Shown here piece by piece: positions 24,775-32,246 of a stretch of 40,740 nt of DNA. The notes under the pieces were generated by a model. It saw only the letters and a program-made list of their open reading frames with translations. It did no database searches and had not been told where the DNA came from. The first letter of the stretch is position 1. Every line of letters starts with the position of its first letter. The translations under genes and the position numbers were made by a program. The stretch comes from Lachnospiraceae bacterium (GTDB lineage: Bacteria > Bacillota > Clostridia > Lachnospirales > Lachnospiraceae), in assembly GCA_022796475.1 (NCBI GenBank), contig JAAWIS010000026.1:1-40740 (forward strand), written 5' to 3'.

Positions 24775-25671
24775 TCATATTTTATTTTTTTCATATATTA
24801 ATTTTGCCTGCTCTGCCAGTACATGTTTTAAATAGGCTGGAGAAAGGACTTCTGCCTGTGCCCCAAATGACAGCAGATAACCTACCAGCCACCCGTCTTC
24901 CGGCATTTGTGCAGAAGCAATGATATCACCATTCTCCTGCTGCTGTATCTGAGTTTCATCAAACTCATCATATACGCGGTATGCCATTTCTTTCGGGAAG
25001 CGAAGTGTAATTTGATGATATTCTCCTTCAAATCTGTCAATTGGTTCCGGAAAATTTCGGCGGGGAAAACACTGATCCAGAACTTCCAGATCTAACATAC
25101 GATTTAATTTGAATATCCGCCAGTCTTGTTTTTTTGTGCAAAAAGCTTTCAAATACCATTCCTTACCTTTGTAGCTGAGCTTACAGGGCTGCACAATCCG
25201 CTCACTTATGCCGCCGCTGGAGCCTGCGTAATGAATTTTAACACTTTTGCAATGGATAATTGCCGATTTCAGCAGCTCAAATCTCTTATTATCAAATTCC
25301 CTGCTTCCCCATCTGGAAAAATCCACTTCAAGCCAATTTTCTGAATGAAGATGAAACATTGCAGAAAGTTTCTGTAATGTTTGGCTGTTATTTTTGTTTT
25401 GGGTTATGTTGATGCTCTGTAAGGCTGCAAGAATATCCTGTTTCTCCTGTTCTGAGAATACCGCTTTATCCAAAACAAAATCATCCATCAAATGAATTCC
25501 CCCATTTCTGCCTGTTTCTGTATAAATGGGAATTCCTGCTCCGCTCAGGGAATCAATATCCCTGTAAATTGTTCGGACTGATACTTCAAATGTTTCTGCC
25601 AATTCCGAAGCTGTAGCCTGCCCCTTATCAAGCAGATAGTACACAATCTTAAATAGCCTGCTTTCCTGCAT
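24775..25671 (-). CDS. WYL-domain (YafY-type) transcriptional regulator
   Basis: The 298-residue protein has an N-terminal DeoR/HTH_11-type winged helix (1-60: FKIVYYLLDKGQATASELAETFEVSVRTIYRDIDSLSGAGIPI). A WYL ligand-sensing domain follows (about 130-200, CKLSYKGKEWYLKAFC), then a C-terminal WCX extension (about 215-298). Such regulators bind nucleotides or other small ligands through the WYL domain. AGGAGG lies eight bases before the ATG. The downstream ClbS/DfsB gene is the natural first target, as in many clostridial pairs of this kind, but no operator was identified. Confidence 0.9.
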   Translation of the reverse strand: MQESRLFKIVYYLLDKGQATASELAETFEVSVRTIYRDIDSLSGAGIPIYTETGRNGGIHLMDDFVLDKAVFSEQEKQDILAALQSINITQNKNNSQTLQKLSAMFHLHSENWLEVDFSRWGSREFDNKRFELLKSAIIHCKSVKIHYAGSSGGISERIVQPCKLSYKGKEWYLKAFCTKKQDWRIFKLNRMLDLEVLDQCFPRRNFPEPIDRFEGEYHQITLRFPKEMAYRVYDEFDETQIQQQENGDIIASAQMPEDGWLVGYLLSFGAQAEVLSPAYLKHVLAEQAKLIYEKNKI

Positions 25672-25832
25672 TCACGCTGCCTCCTGGTAACTAAAAAATA
25701 TTCTGATCAATTTAGAATAGCACTTAAATTATGTCATAGTATGTCAAGATTTATTATACTTATTTGTTTTCCTAATGGCAACCATTCACTTGCAATACTG
25801 GCCTTAGCGGATAAGAAAAGTTACTGTTCACA

Positions 25833-25962
25833 CCTGACGAATCACCACGCTGATTCGTCAGGAGCCAGTACAGTTATGGGTGGCAAAGTATATGCCCCAT
25901 CGCCGCCAGGCGATTTTAAAGGGCATATGCGGTTACGTTCACAGGATACCTGTGAACGTAAC
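25833..25962. other. Cluster of three strong hairpins, possible structured RNA or repeat element
   Basis: Within the gene-free region 25672-26076 three inverted repeats follow one another. Hairpin 1 is CCTGACGAATCA / TGATTCGTCAGG, perfect 12 bp with a 6-base loop (25833-25862). Hairpin 2 is ATATGCCC / GGGCATAT (25890-25928), enclosing ATCGCC / GGCGAT. Hairpin 3 is GTTACGTTCACAGG / CCTGTGAACGTAAC, perfect 14 bp with a 3-base loop (25932-25962). An outer TACTG/CAGTA pair may close hairpin 1. A 74-codon frame crosses the region but its codons are forced by the repeats, so it is not called a gene. The flanks hold no other feature. Confidence 0.65.
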
Positions 25963-26076
25963 TAAGAAGATACAAACGATAAATGAATTATGATTGACAA
26001 TACCAATCAATGAAAGTAATATATAGCTAACAAAGAAACTCTGAGAGTACATGCAAGATATATGGAGGAATTTTCT

Positions 26077-26319
26077 GTGCGGACATGTAAAATAATATTT
26101 TCAGTTTTGACAATCCTTTTTAGTGCTCTTGGCATGATGAAGCTGTTATCTTATGATATTGCACTGGCTGTTGCCTTTGTTTCTATGGGATTGCTCATGT
26201 TAGTATCTGCAAAAGAATGCTATGAAACAGGCTCCAATCGGGATGCCTTAATTTTCGTAGGCGTTACCGTTTTTATTTATATCATTACGGCATATAATTT
26301 GATTTCGCGTATGCTGTAA
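26077..26319 (+). CDS. Small membrane protein, uncharacterised
   Basis: This 80-residue protein has three hydrophobic stretches (about 6-22, 29-46 and 58-75) separated by the polar AKECYETGSNRD, so it is probably a three-helix membrane protein. I do not recognise a characterised family; DUF3953-like proteins have this size and layout. The GTG at 26077 was chosen because GGAGG lies eight bases before it. The upstream ATG at 26062 overlaps that GGAGG. It precedes a DUF4177-like gene by 23 bases, and the shared terminator at 26567 suggests a two-gene unit. Confidence 0.7.
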   Translation: MRTCKIIFSVLTILFSALGMMKLLSYDIALAVAFVSMGLLMLVSAKECYETGSNRDALIFVGVTVFIYIITAYNLISRML

Positions 26320-26342
26320 GTCAGAAAATAAGGAGAAATGCT

Positions 26343-26528
26343 ATGAAAAAGTATGAATATGTAAATCTTCACATTAACAAATTTTTTGGTGCAGGATCCG
26401 ACGAACACAGGAATATTATTAACCAATATGCAGCAAAGGGATATCGCTATGTTGGGTACATCCCTACCAATATTTCTGATTACGGAAAAATAAAAGATAT
26501 GGATTTAATATTTGAAATCGATATCTGA
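26343..26528 (+). CDS. DUF4177-like small protein
   Basis: The 61-residue protein begins MKKYEYVNLHI and continues with INQYAAKGYRYVGYIPTN, a pattern of the small DUF4177 family (a single alpha/beta unit of unknown role). AAGGAG lies six bases before the ATG. It follows the small membrane protein and ends 38 bases before a strong terminator. Function unknown. Confidence 0.8.
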   Translation: MKKYEYVNLHINKFFGAGSDEHRNIINQYAAKGYRYVGYIPTNISDYGKIKDMDLIFEIDI

Positions 26529-26566
26529 ATTTAAAATTTATACCTAAAATTCTTTTAACAGCAAAC

Positions 26567-26628
26567 AAAAACCACCTTGCAAAGCAGCAATGCAAACTTG
26601 CTATTTGCTTTGTAAGGTGGTTTTTATA
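26567..26628 (+). terminator. Rho-independent terminator of the small-protein pair
   Basis: A stem of about 19 bp with one mismatch (arms 26567-26585 and 26606-26624, core ACCACCTTGCAAAGCA / TGCTTTGTAAGGTGGT) is followed by T-rich sequence. The A run on the other side could make it work on the minus strand too. Confidence 0.8.
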
Positions 26629-26746
26629 TTGAAATAGTAAATCAAAATCATTATGTTGTTTATCGTTTTTAATAACGCTCATAGAGTAAACCTTAATATT
26701 ATCTTTTATCACAAGCCGGTGACAGTTTACACCCCTAACAGCAAAA

Positions 26747-26816
26747 ACGGTATATTTGACTTAAATAAATGGGACGCAGCAGATTGTGTTAAATAATTTT
26801 TAGTCAAATATACCGT
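26747..26816. repeat. Spaced perfect inverted repeat
   Basis: ACGGTATATTTGACT (26747-26761) and AGTCAAATATACCGT (26802-26816) are perfectly complementary and separated by 40 bases. The surrounding 330-base gene-free stretch (26529-26858) holds this repeat and the terminator only. It resembles the ends of a tiny non-autonomous element or a regulator site; neither can be settled here. Confidence 0.6.
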
Positions 26817-26858
26817 AAAGCAGGCCCCATTTTAAGACAGTCCCCTTCTTTCAGCTCC

Positions 26859-27542
26859 CTATCTTGCAGGCATCTGAAAACCATCAAGAGCACGGTTTAA
26901 ATAGTCATTGAAAGGCTTCATAATCTCAAAAATTCTTGCCGCTTGACGGACAAACTCTTCTCCTTCCATGACATCATGATCCGAAACCGGATATTCCAAA
27001 TACCAGCTTTTGAATTTTAAATAGGATGCCTGAGGGTGTTCTTTGTCAAAACCTGCCGGAACATTTTTCAGTGCTGTCCCTTGTACCGTAAACACATTCT
27101 GAAAATCCGGCGCCTGCAAAATTTCCTCCCATTCCCTGCCGTTTTCGGCAATAAAATTTCTCACCATGGAAGTAGCATCCTTAAACATATCTGCAAACAA
27201 TCCTCCTCCCAGAAAAGAGCCGTTCCCCGGCCTAAGCATCAAATAATACCCTACCGGCACCGGCAGCTTTCCTCTGGCAGAGATGTGGGCCCGAAATGCC
27301 GGATTGTAGGGAGATTTGTCACGGCTGAATCTGGTATCTCTCACCAGCTTAAAGGTCAGATCCTTTGGAATATTGTGAAGGACGCTTATGTCAAATGCTC
27401 CGATTCTTACTATCAGTTCCTGTATGAGGGACTCAAATTCCTCATTTGCTTCCTTATATTCCTGCTTATGGGCATGATACCATTCCCTGTTATTATTCTC
27501 ACTTAAATTTCCCAGATAGTTTAAAATCTTTTTTGTATCCAT
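26859..27542 (-). CDS. DUF2461 family protein
   Basis: The 227-residue protein matches DUF2461 (TIGR02453). Features seen are ILNYLGNLSENNNREWYHAHKQEY at the start, FKLVRDTRFSRDKSPYNPAFRAHIS and GYYLMLRPGNGSFLGGGLF. The family is widespread but its biochemical role is not established. The ATG at 27542 follows AAAGGAGGG by four bases; the longer frame from 27575 has no such site. It starts 35 bases after the sigma factor gene, so the two are probably co-transcribed and the sigma factor may control it. Confidence 0.88.
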   Translation of the reverse strand: MDTKKILNYLGNLSENNNREWYHAHKQEYKEANEEFESLIQELIVRIGAFDISVLHNIPKDLTFKLVRDTRFSRDKSPYNPAFRAHISARGKLPVPVGYYLMLRPGNGSFLGGGLFADMFKDATSMVRNFIAENGREWEEILQAPDFQNVFTVQGTALKNVPAGFDKEHPQASYLKFKSWYLEYPVSDHDVMEGEEFVRQAARIFEIMKPFNDYLNRALDGFQMPAR

Positions 27543-27577
27543 GTTTCCCTCCTTTTGTCTGTGTATCACCAGCATTC

Positions 27578-28423
27578 CTATCCATTTTCCACAACTGAAA
27601 AAACTGCCCCGTTTAAAAAGTTTTCAATGAACTGTTTCAGTTTCTCCGGAGCCTCATAGAGCCGGCAGAAAGAAAACTCCTGGGAAATTGCATCAATCTC
27701 CTCCATGGCTGCTGTCACATCAAGCATCACCTGCTTTGGCACAGCATTGTAAAAATCCAGCCTGGCAGGATGAATCCTGTGGTTTTTGATCGCATAGTTG
27801 ACTCTTTCCTTACAGTGACAGCTTCCCTTTCCGTACTCGCCGCAGTATTCCTTTAAAAAATCTGCCATCTTCCTGCGTACTCTGGACAGGCGCTGCCGGT
27901 ATGCCTCAGGCGTAATTCCCAGGATATCCCCGGCAATCCTGCTGTCCACCTGAAACATGGTTCCCAAAATAAAGATGCATCTGCTTTCTGTATCAAGACA
28001 CTGAAGCATAACATTGGTGCAGGACAGTTTCAGCTCCTCTGCCAGGATAGCTTTCTCCACATTTTGAGTCAGATCCGGTACTTCCCGGACCTTTGCATGA
28101 AGAATATCATCCCCATAGTAGTCAAAACTTAAAGGATATCTGGCAAACATATGTTTCTTATAGTTTTTCAGATGGTTCACAGCAATGGCAAATACCCAGG
28201 TGGAAAAGGAGCTCTCTTTCTTAAATGATGAAAGATGAGTCATAACCTTCAGCAAAATATCCTGGGAAGCGTCCTCCGCGTCTGGAAAGGTTCCAAGCAT
28301 TCTTAAAGAAAGGTTAAACACTAAATCCTGTACACCTGCAAGCAGCGTTTCCAAAGACTGTTTGTTTCCGGCCGTAGCCTGCTCAATCAAAATCTGTAAT
28401 TCATTGTCTGTTGATTGTTTCAT
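27578..28423 (-). CDS. ECF-type sigma factor with C-terminal extension
   Basis: The 281-residue protein has sigma region 2 (about 30-95: LVFNLSLRMLGTFPDAEDASQDILLKVM, FSTWVFAIAVNHLKNY) and region 4 (about 130-190: LDTESRCIFILGTMFQV, ILGITPEAYRQRLSRVRRKM). An extension of about 90 residues follows region 4, starting with a Cys cluster (C-x7-C-x-C). Classical ECF factors stop after region 4, so this tail could be a sensory or autoinhibitory domain, perhaps metal binding. No membrane anti-sigma gene is adjacent. The second of two ATG codons is five bases from GAGG and was chosen. A candidate ECF-like promoter (28488-28516) suggests self-regulation. Confidence 0.85.
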   Translation of the reverse strand: MKQSTDNELQILIEQATAGNKQSLETLLAGVQDLVFNLSLRMLGTFPDAEDASQDILLKVMTHLSSFKKESSFSTWVFAIAVNHLKNYKKHMFARYPLSFDYYGDDILHAKVREVPDLTQNVEKAILAEELKLSCTNVMLQCLDTESRCIFILGTMFQVDSRIAGDILGITPEAYRQRLSRVRRKMADFLKEYCGEYGKGSCHCKERVNYAIKNHRIHPARLDFYNAVPKQVMLDVTAAMEEIDAISQEFSFCRLYEAPEKLKQFIENFLNGAVFSVVENG

Positions 28424-28487
28424 CATTTCCTCTCTTTCTGCTGTTCTTTAGACAGTCTTTTATCAGGACTTTATCTCCTGTATTGAA

Positions 28488-28516
28488 TTAGACAACCGAA
28501 ACTCTGGTGTGTGACA
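28488..28516 (-). promoter_or_regulatory. Candidate ECF-type promoter upstream of the sigma factor gene
   Basis: On the minus strand TGTCACA (28510-28516) and GTCTAA (28488-28493) are 16 bases apart, the spacing and GTC-rich -10 expected for ECF sigma factors. It lies about 65 bases before the sigma gene. The assignment rests on resemblance only. Confidence 0.3.
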
Positions 28517-28622
28517 GAAAAATTTAATTTTCAAAAAATCTTTACTCCCCCACTATTTTTCCAGTTGCCTTAACTGTCTGGAAAGGGATCTTTAAAAGGC
28601 AAAGGGATCTTTTTGTTTTATA

Positions 28623-28665
28623 CTAGTGACACATTTACTTTCAGCTAAATGTGTCAGAACACTAG
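28623..28665. repeat. Bulged inverted repeat at the end of the Crp-like gene
   Basis: CTAGTG + ACACATTTA (28623-28637) pairs with TAAATGTGT (28646-28654) and CACTAG (28660-28665), leaving CAGAA as a bulge. The right arm overlaps the last codons of the minus-strand regulator gene and matches, in 19 of 20 bases, the sequence at 3443-3462 that borders the palindromic element there. Confidence 0.55.
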
Positions 28666-29277
28666 CTTATAGGTTCCCTTTCCTGTCTTTTTGACCAATC
28701 CGGAGGCTTCACTTTGATTCAAAACTCTTTGAAGTTGTCTTGCGCTGCAATGCAGATGAAAAGCAGTCTTCTCTATTCCTTTTAATGTTTTATCGCTGCA
28801 TTTATACTTCATGTAGGTTATAACCCGTTCTGTAAGAGAAGCAGGGATTGCATCGATAGCGGTCATTTCTCCGATTTTGGCAGAAAGGCTATTGCATATG
28901 AGTATAAGAAACTGGTTTTTAGAGAACAGCATTTCTTTATGTTTTTCAATGGAAAATGAAATACAGGTCATCCTTTCAGCCGCTTCCGCATAAATATTTC
29001 TGCTTCTGGGATAAAAGATCTCCATATCGCCAAGAAAATAATCTGTAGTTCCGGTTGACAAGGAATAACGTGTACCATCATCACGAATCAGATAGATATT
29101 GATAGAACCTTGTTCCACAATTTGAAATAACAATTCATTTTGAAAAGGCGAACTTACCAATTCGCCTTTTTCATATCTTATAAGGTAAAAATCTATATCC
29201 AATGATTCCAGTACAGCCTGATATTTGCTTTTCGCAATATAGCTTGCAATTTGCTTTTTATCATATATTCTTTCCAT
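28654..29277 (-). CDS. Crp/Fnr-family transcriptional regulator
   Basis: The 207-residue protein has an N-terminal cyclic-nucleotide-binding-like beta barrel (about 20-120: FLIRYEKGELV, FQIVEQGSINIYLIRDDGTRYSLSTG, FLGDMEIF). The long dimer helix follows, with a C-terminal winged helix (about 150-205: SLTERVITYMKYKC, TAFHLHCSARQLQRVLNQ). It lacks the Cys set of Fnr and a clear cAMP phosphate motif, so the ligand is unknown. It is divergent from the MATE exporter gene with 88 bases between their starts. A palindrome in that gap (29296-29305) is a likely site of action. The stop codon lies inside a repeat motif shared with another place in the window. Confidence 0.87.
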   Translation of the reverse strand: MERIYDKKQIASYIAKSKYQAVLESLDIDFYLIRYEKGELVSSPFQNELLFQIVEQGSINIYLIRDDGTRYSLSTGTTDYFLGDMEIFYPRSRNIYAEAAERMTCISFSIEKHKEMLFSKNQFLILICNSLSAKIGEMTAIDAIPASLTERVITYMKYKCSDKTLKGIEKTAFHLHCSARQLQRVLNQSEASGLVKKTGKGTYKLVF

Positions 29278-29295
29278 AAAATTTTCTCACAATCG

Positions 29296-29335
29296 GACAT
29301 ATGTCTTGTTTTCAAAATTTATTCTACATTATACT
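29296..29335 (+). promoter_or_regulatory. MATE gene promoter with adjacent palindromic operator candidate
   Basis: The palindrome GACATATGTC (29296-29305) abuts a -35-like TTGTTT (29306-29311). TATACT (29330-29335) follows after 18 bases. The palindrome also lies about 20 bases before the start codon of the divergent Crp-like gene, so one site could control both genes. Confidence 0.45.
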
Positions 29336-29365
29336 ATTAAAAATTTCAAGGGAGGAACAAAAAAT

Positions 29366-30703
29366 ATGGCATCCGTTTTTGAAGAAAAGAATCTTTCCAA
29401 AGCAATTATGAGAGTAGGACTGCCTGCTATGCTGGGGCAGCTTACAACACTGATTTATAATATTGCTGATACCTTTTTTATTTCTTTAACAAAAGAACCT
29501 GCGATGATTGCGGCTGTAACATTGTGTACGCCGCTGCTGCTTATTATAATGTCCATTGCCAGCATTTTTGGAATGGGAGGCAGCAGTGTAATTGCCCGAT
29601 TATTAGGAGAAGAAAAGAAGGAAGAATCTGGCACAACGATGAATTTTTGTACATATGCAATGGTTATTGCAGGCATTATTACACTTGCTTTAGGGCTGGC
29701 TTTTTTGCAGCTATTGGCAAAATTATCTGGTGCAGATGCGGATAATATTACTTATACCTGCAATTATCTGAAATGGATTTTTATCGGTGCTCCTTTTATT
29801 ATGCTGGCAAATGGATTCGTCCATTTGTTCCGCTCAGTTGGTCTGATCAAAGAAAGCACTATAGGACTGGTACTTGGAAATCTGATCAATATGATATTCG
29901 ATTATGTTTTTATCGCTATTCTGGGCTGGGGAACAGCAGGAGCCGCGCTTGCAACATCTCTGGGATTTGTATGTGCAACCATATATTATATTATTTGCAT
30001 GTTTCGTGAAGAAAGGAAGAAAAATCAATTAGTACCATTAACGCCTAAACGTTTTTCGCCAAATGCAGCAATCATTCGAAATGTAGTAAGTATCGGTATT
30101 CCTGGTGCTCTCATTACAGTGCTTATGAGCGTTTCTAATATCGTACTTAACAACTATATTAGCATTTACGGGTCTGATGCGGTAGCTTCTTATGGAATAG
30201 CATATAAACTTGACATGGTTCCAATTTTACTGTCAGTAGGATTATCACAGGGGGTTGCTCCTTTAGTAGGCTATTGCTATGGAGGAAATAAGAAAAAACG
30301 AATGTCTGATATCATGAAATATACGATATTGTATGGCGTTTTCATGGGTGCAATCTTTACTGCTGTCTTTATACTTTTTGGAAAGCAGCTTGCTGCAATA
30401 TTCCTGCAAAATAATCTTTTGATTGAACAGACAGGTGATTTTCTGAAAATCCTTTGCTTATCAGCTCCTATGCTTGGTGTTATCAATATGATGACTAGTT
30501 ATTTTCAGGCACTAGGAAAAGCAGTCAAATCACTGACAATTACCGTTTTAAGAAATGCTGTACTATTTATTCCAGGTGTAATTATTTTGAATTATTTTTG
30601 GAAACTAAATGGCGTGATTGCAGCTCTGCCCGTTGTTGAAGCAATTTTAACAATAATCTGTATCGCTATGTATATTCAAGATACAAATTCCAATAGTAAA
30701 TAG
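29366..30703 (+). CDS. MATE family efflux transporter
   Basis: The 445-residue membrane protein has 12 hydrophobic helices in two similar halves, as in MATE exporters that expel cationic compounds in exchange for Na+ or H+. Features seen are VGLPAMLGQLTTLIYNIADTFFIS at the start, MGGSSVIARLLGE, FHLFRSVG-like and NLINMIFDYVFIAILGWGTAGAALAT in the first half, and GLSQGVAPLVGYCYGG in the second. The ATG at 29366 was chosen because GGGAGGA lies about ten bases before it; the longer frame from 29306 starts inside the promoter. Divergent pairing with a Crp-like regulator suggests induction by that protein. The substrate is unknown. Confidence 0.92.
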   Translation: MASVFEEKNLSKAIMRVGLPAMLGQLTTLIYNIADTFFISLTKEPAMIAAVTLCTPLLLIIMSIASIFGMGGSSVIARLLGEEKKEESGTTMNFCTYAMVIAGIITLALGLAFLQLLAKLSGADADNITYTCNYLKWIFIGAPFIMLANGFVHLFRSVGLIKESTIGLVLGNLINMIFDYVFIAILGWGTAGAALATSLGFVCATIYYIICMFREERKKNQLVPLTPKRFSPNAAIIRNVVSIGIPGALITVLMSVSNIVLNNYISIYGSDAVASYGIAYKLDMVPILLSVGLSQGVAPLVGYCYGGNKKKRMSDIMKYTILYGVFMGAIFTAVFILFGKQLAAIFLQNNLLIEQTGDFLKILCLSAPMLGVINMMTSYFQALGKAVKSLTITVLRNAVLFIPGVIILNYFWKLNGVIAALPVVEAILTIICIAMYIQDTNSNSK

Positions 30704-30784
30704 TGTGCAGACAAAACACTGGCAGCGAAACAAGATTGATATAGACTTGCAAATATGTTAAACTGTATTTGTCACAGCTTATCT

Positions 30785-31152
30785 TCTCTCTCTACCTATC
30801 CATTCCCTATATTTTTTGAAGAATGGAATTTAGACCCTGAAGACATCACTAACGCATGGGACAACAAAGGTGATATCATTGTCGAAAATGATGTTTGGAT
30901 TGGTTATGAAGCAGTTTTTTAACAGGCGTTACGATTGGAAACGGTGCCATTATGGGGGCACGGGCAGTCGTTACAAAAGACGTCCCACCATATACAATCG
31001 TTGGTGGTGTTCCGGCAAAACCTATAAGAAAACGATTTGCCAAAGAAACGGTAAATACTTTACTTAAAATAAAATGGTGGGATTGGCCGATTGAACGTAT
31101 TACACAGAACATAGCCGAGATACAGGCTGGAAATATTGATTATCTAATATAA
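30785..31152 (+). pseudogene. Broken Vat-type xenobiotic acetyltransferase (hexapeptide repeat)
   Basis: The remnant encodes the C-terminal half of a left-handed beta-helix O-acetyltransferase of the Vat/CatB type. Part one reads STYPFPIF...[18 protein letters not shown] and stops at 30920. Part two, in another frame, reads [40 protein letters not shown] and continues to [14 protein letters not shown] and a normal stop at 31152. The break lies in a run of six T (30915-30920); an indel there would restore the frame. About 80-110 N-terminal residues, including the start and active-site His region, are missing, so the gene is dead even if the frameshift were a sequencing error. Intact relatives inactivate streptogramin A or similar drugs. 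Confidence 0.85.
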
Positions 31153-31760
31153 ATTTGTATTGCATAACCATATCCGTCCTCATTTATATCATGGAGAACG
31201 GACTCTATTTGAGGCACGAACTGCAAGATGATTTTTCGTACTAAATATTACAAAATATCTTGGCTACTGCAATAAGTCTACACCAAAATGACTTCCTGTC
31301 CCATATATCCATCAAGTAGAAATCTGCCTGGAAAACTCACTATTTTCATACTCTCGGAATTGTATTAGTAATGAAAATAACAGAGTGATAAGCCGGGGGG
31401 GCAGGAATTGTATTTCATTTTAACAGAAATGTCCTAAAATCGACACTTTTCAGAAAGGCAGATGCACCCTCCCTTGATTACAAAAATACAGCAGTAAAGT
31501 ATGAGATCCGCTTCTTAGAAATGAATCTCTGCCTTTTGGTTTCTAATAAATAGGAATTCTGATAAGACACTTTTTATAGCATTTATTAACTGTTATATCT
31601 TCTCTTCAAAAAGTCCGCAAACCCTTGAAAATACTAAATTTATAACAAGTGAGTTTGCCCTTAGACTTTCCCTTGTGTTATATCCTTTTCTCTCATGTTA
31701 CGAACCCTCATAAGGGCAAAAATAAGGGAAAGAAAAACCTGTAACAAATTATAACATGAA
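31153..31760. other. Gene-poor scar region
   Basis: About 600 bases without a recognisable gene on either strand; only short broken frames are seen. GCCCTT (31657-31662) and CTTTCCCTT (31666-31674) are complementary to AAGGGC (31712-31717) and AAGGGAAAG (31724-31732), in an interleaved order that could give a pseudoknot or alternative folds. The region lies between a decayed resistance gene and the accessory island, so it looks like debris of a past insertion. Confidence 0.5.
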
Positions 31761-31832
31761 ATGAACAGGACAGAAAGAACTGATTGGAATGCTTTCACAA
31801 ATTTCTCCAAAACACAGACAAGAAAGGGCTGA
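31761..31832 (+). CDS. Possible 23-residue leader peptide
   Basis: A short frame, MNRTERTDWNAFTNFSKTQ ending in RKG, stops six bases before the DUF6061 gene start. It follows the interleaved repeats at 31657-31732, an arrangement seen in leader-peptide attenuators. No good ribosome site is visible before it, so translation is uncertain; it may be debris. Confidence 0.25.
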   Translation: MNRTERTDWNAFTNFSKTQTRKG

Positions 31833-31838
31833 TAAGAT

Positions 31839-32087
31839 ATGAGATTTATTTATGCAGTGTATAATATGCTCCATAATTGTATTGATGTAACCACTTTTGA
31901 CGGATATATTTTACGCATAGACTGTGGAAAAGCGGAAGAAGGATTAAAAACAACACCATCCTCTGAGTGTGCCTTAAATGCTTTGGCAATAGATAATCCC
32001 CTTGAATATGCAAGGCTATATCTTGAGGGTGATATTCAGATATGGGTAACCGAGGAAGATTCATTAGAAGTTTGGCAATCCTCCTAG
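31839..32087 (+). CDS. DUF6061-like small protein
   Basis: The 82-residue acidic protein begins MRFIYAVYNMLHNCIDVTTFDGYILRIDC and has NPLEYARLYLEGD near its end, the pattern of DUF6061, a family of unknown role often found in mobile or accessory regions of Lachnospiraceae. An AAGGG motif lies about 11 bases before the ATG. A hairpin (32179-32208) follows about 90 bases after the stop. Its position beside a scar region fits an accessory gene. Confidence 0.7.
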   Translation: MRFIYAVYNMLHNCIDVTTFDGYILRIDCGKAEEGLKTTPSSECALNALAIDNPLEYARLYLEGDIQIWVTEEDSLEVWQSS

Positions 32088-32178
32088 AGATCCCCCAAAT
32101 TGTGTGAATTCCTATATTTCCCTTTTTGATTCAAATCCGTCTAATCTATGCATCATTGCGAGCTACAAGTTACCACCA

Positions 32179-32208
32179 AGAGCAGGGAATTACTTGAATC
32201 CCTGCTCT
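32179..32208. terminator. Hairpin between convergent genes
   Basis: A perfect 10-bp stem, AGAGCAGGGA / TCCCTGCTCT, with a 10-base loop, lies between the DUF6061 gene (plus) and the large nuclease-like gene (minus). There is no long T run on either side (plus strand continues CTTAATTGTT), so termination strength is uncertain. Confidence 0.5.
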
Positions 32209-32246
32209 CTTAATTGTTATTAGTCACATAACTGTATTACTTCAAA

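Noticed and set aside
25741-25965. 74-codon plus-strand frame across the hairpin cluster
   Set aside because: Its sequence is dictated by the three inverted repeats, it has no ribosome site and no family resemblance.
26464-26712. 82-codon minus-strand frame
   Set aside because: It runs through the strong terminator hairpin and overlaps the DUF4177-like gene antisense.
28582-28612. Direct repeat AAAGGGATCTTT (28582-28593 and 28601-28612)
   Set aside because: Real, but short and 19 bases apart in an AT-rich gap with no clear promoter relation, so not listed as a feature.
30782-31152. Intact streptogramin resistance gene
   Set aside because: The N-terminal half is absent and the frame is broken in a T run.
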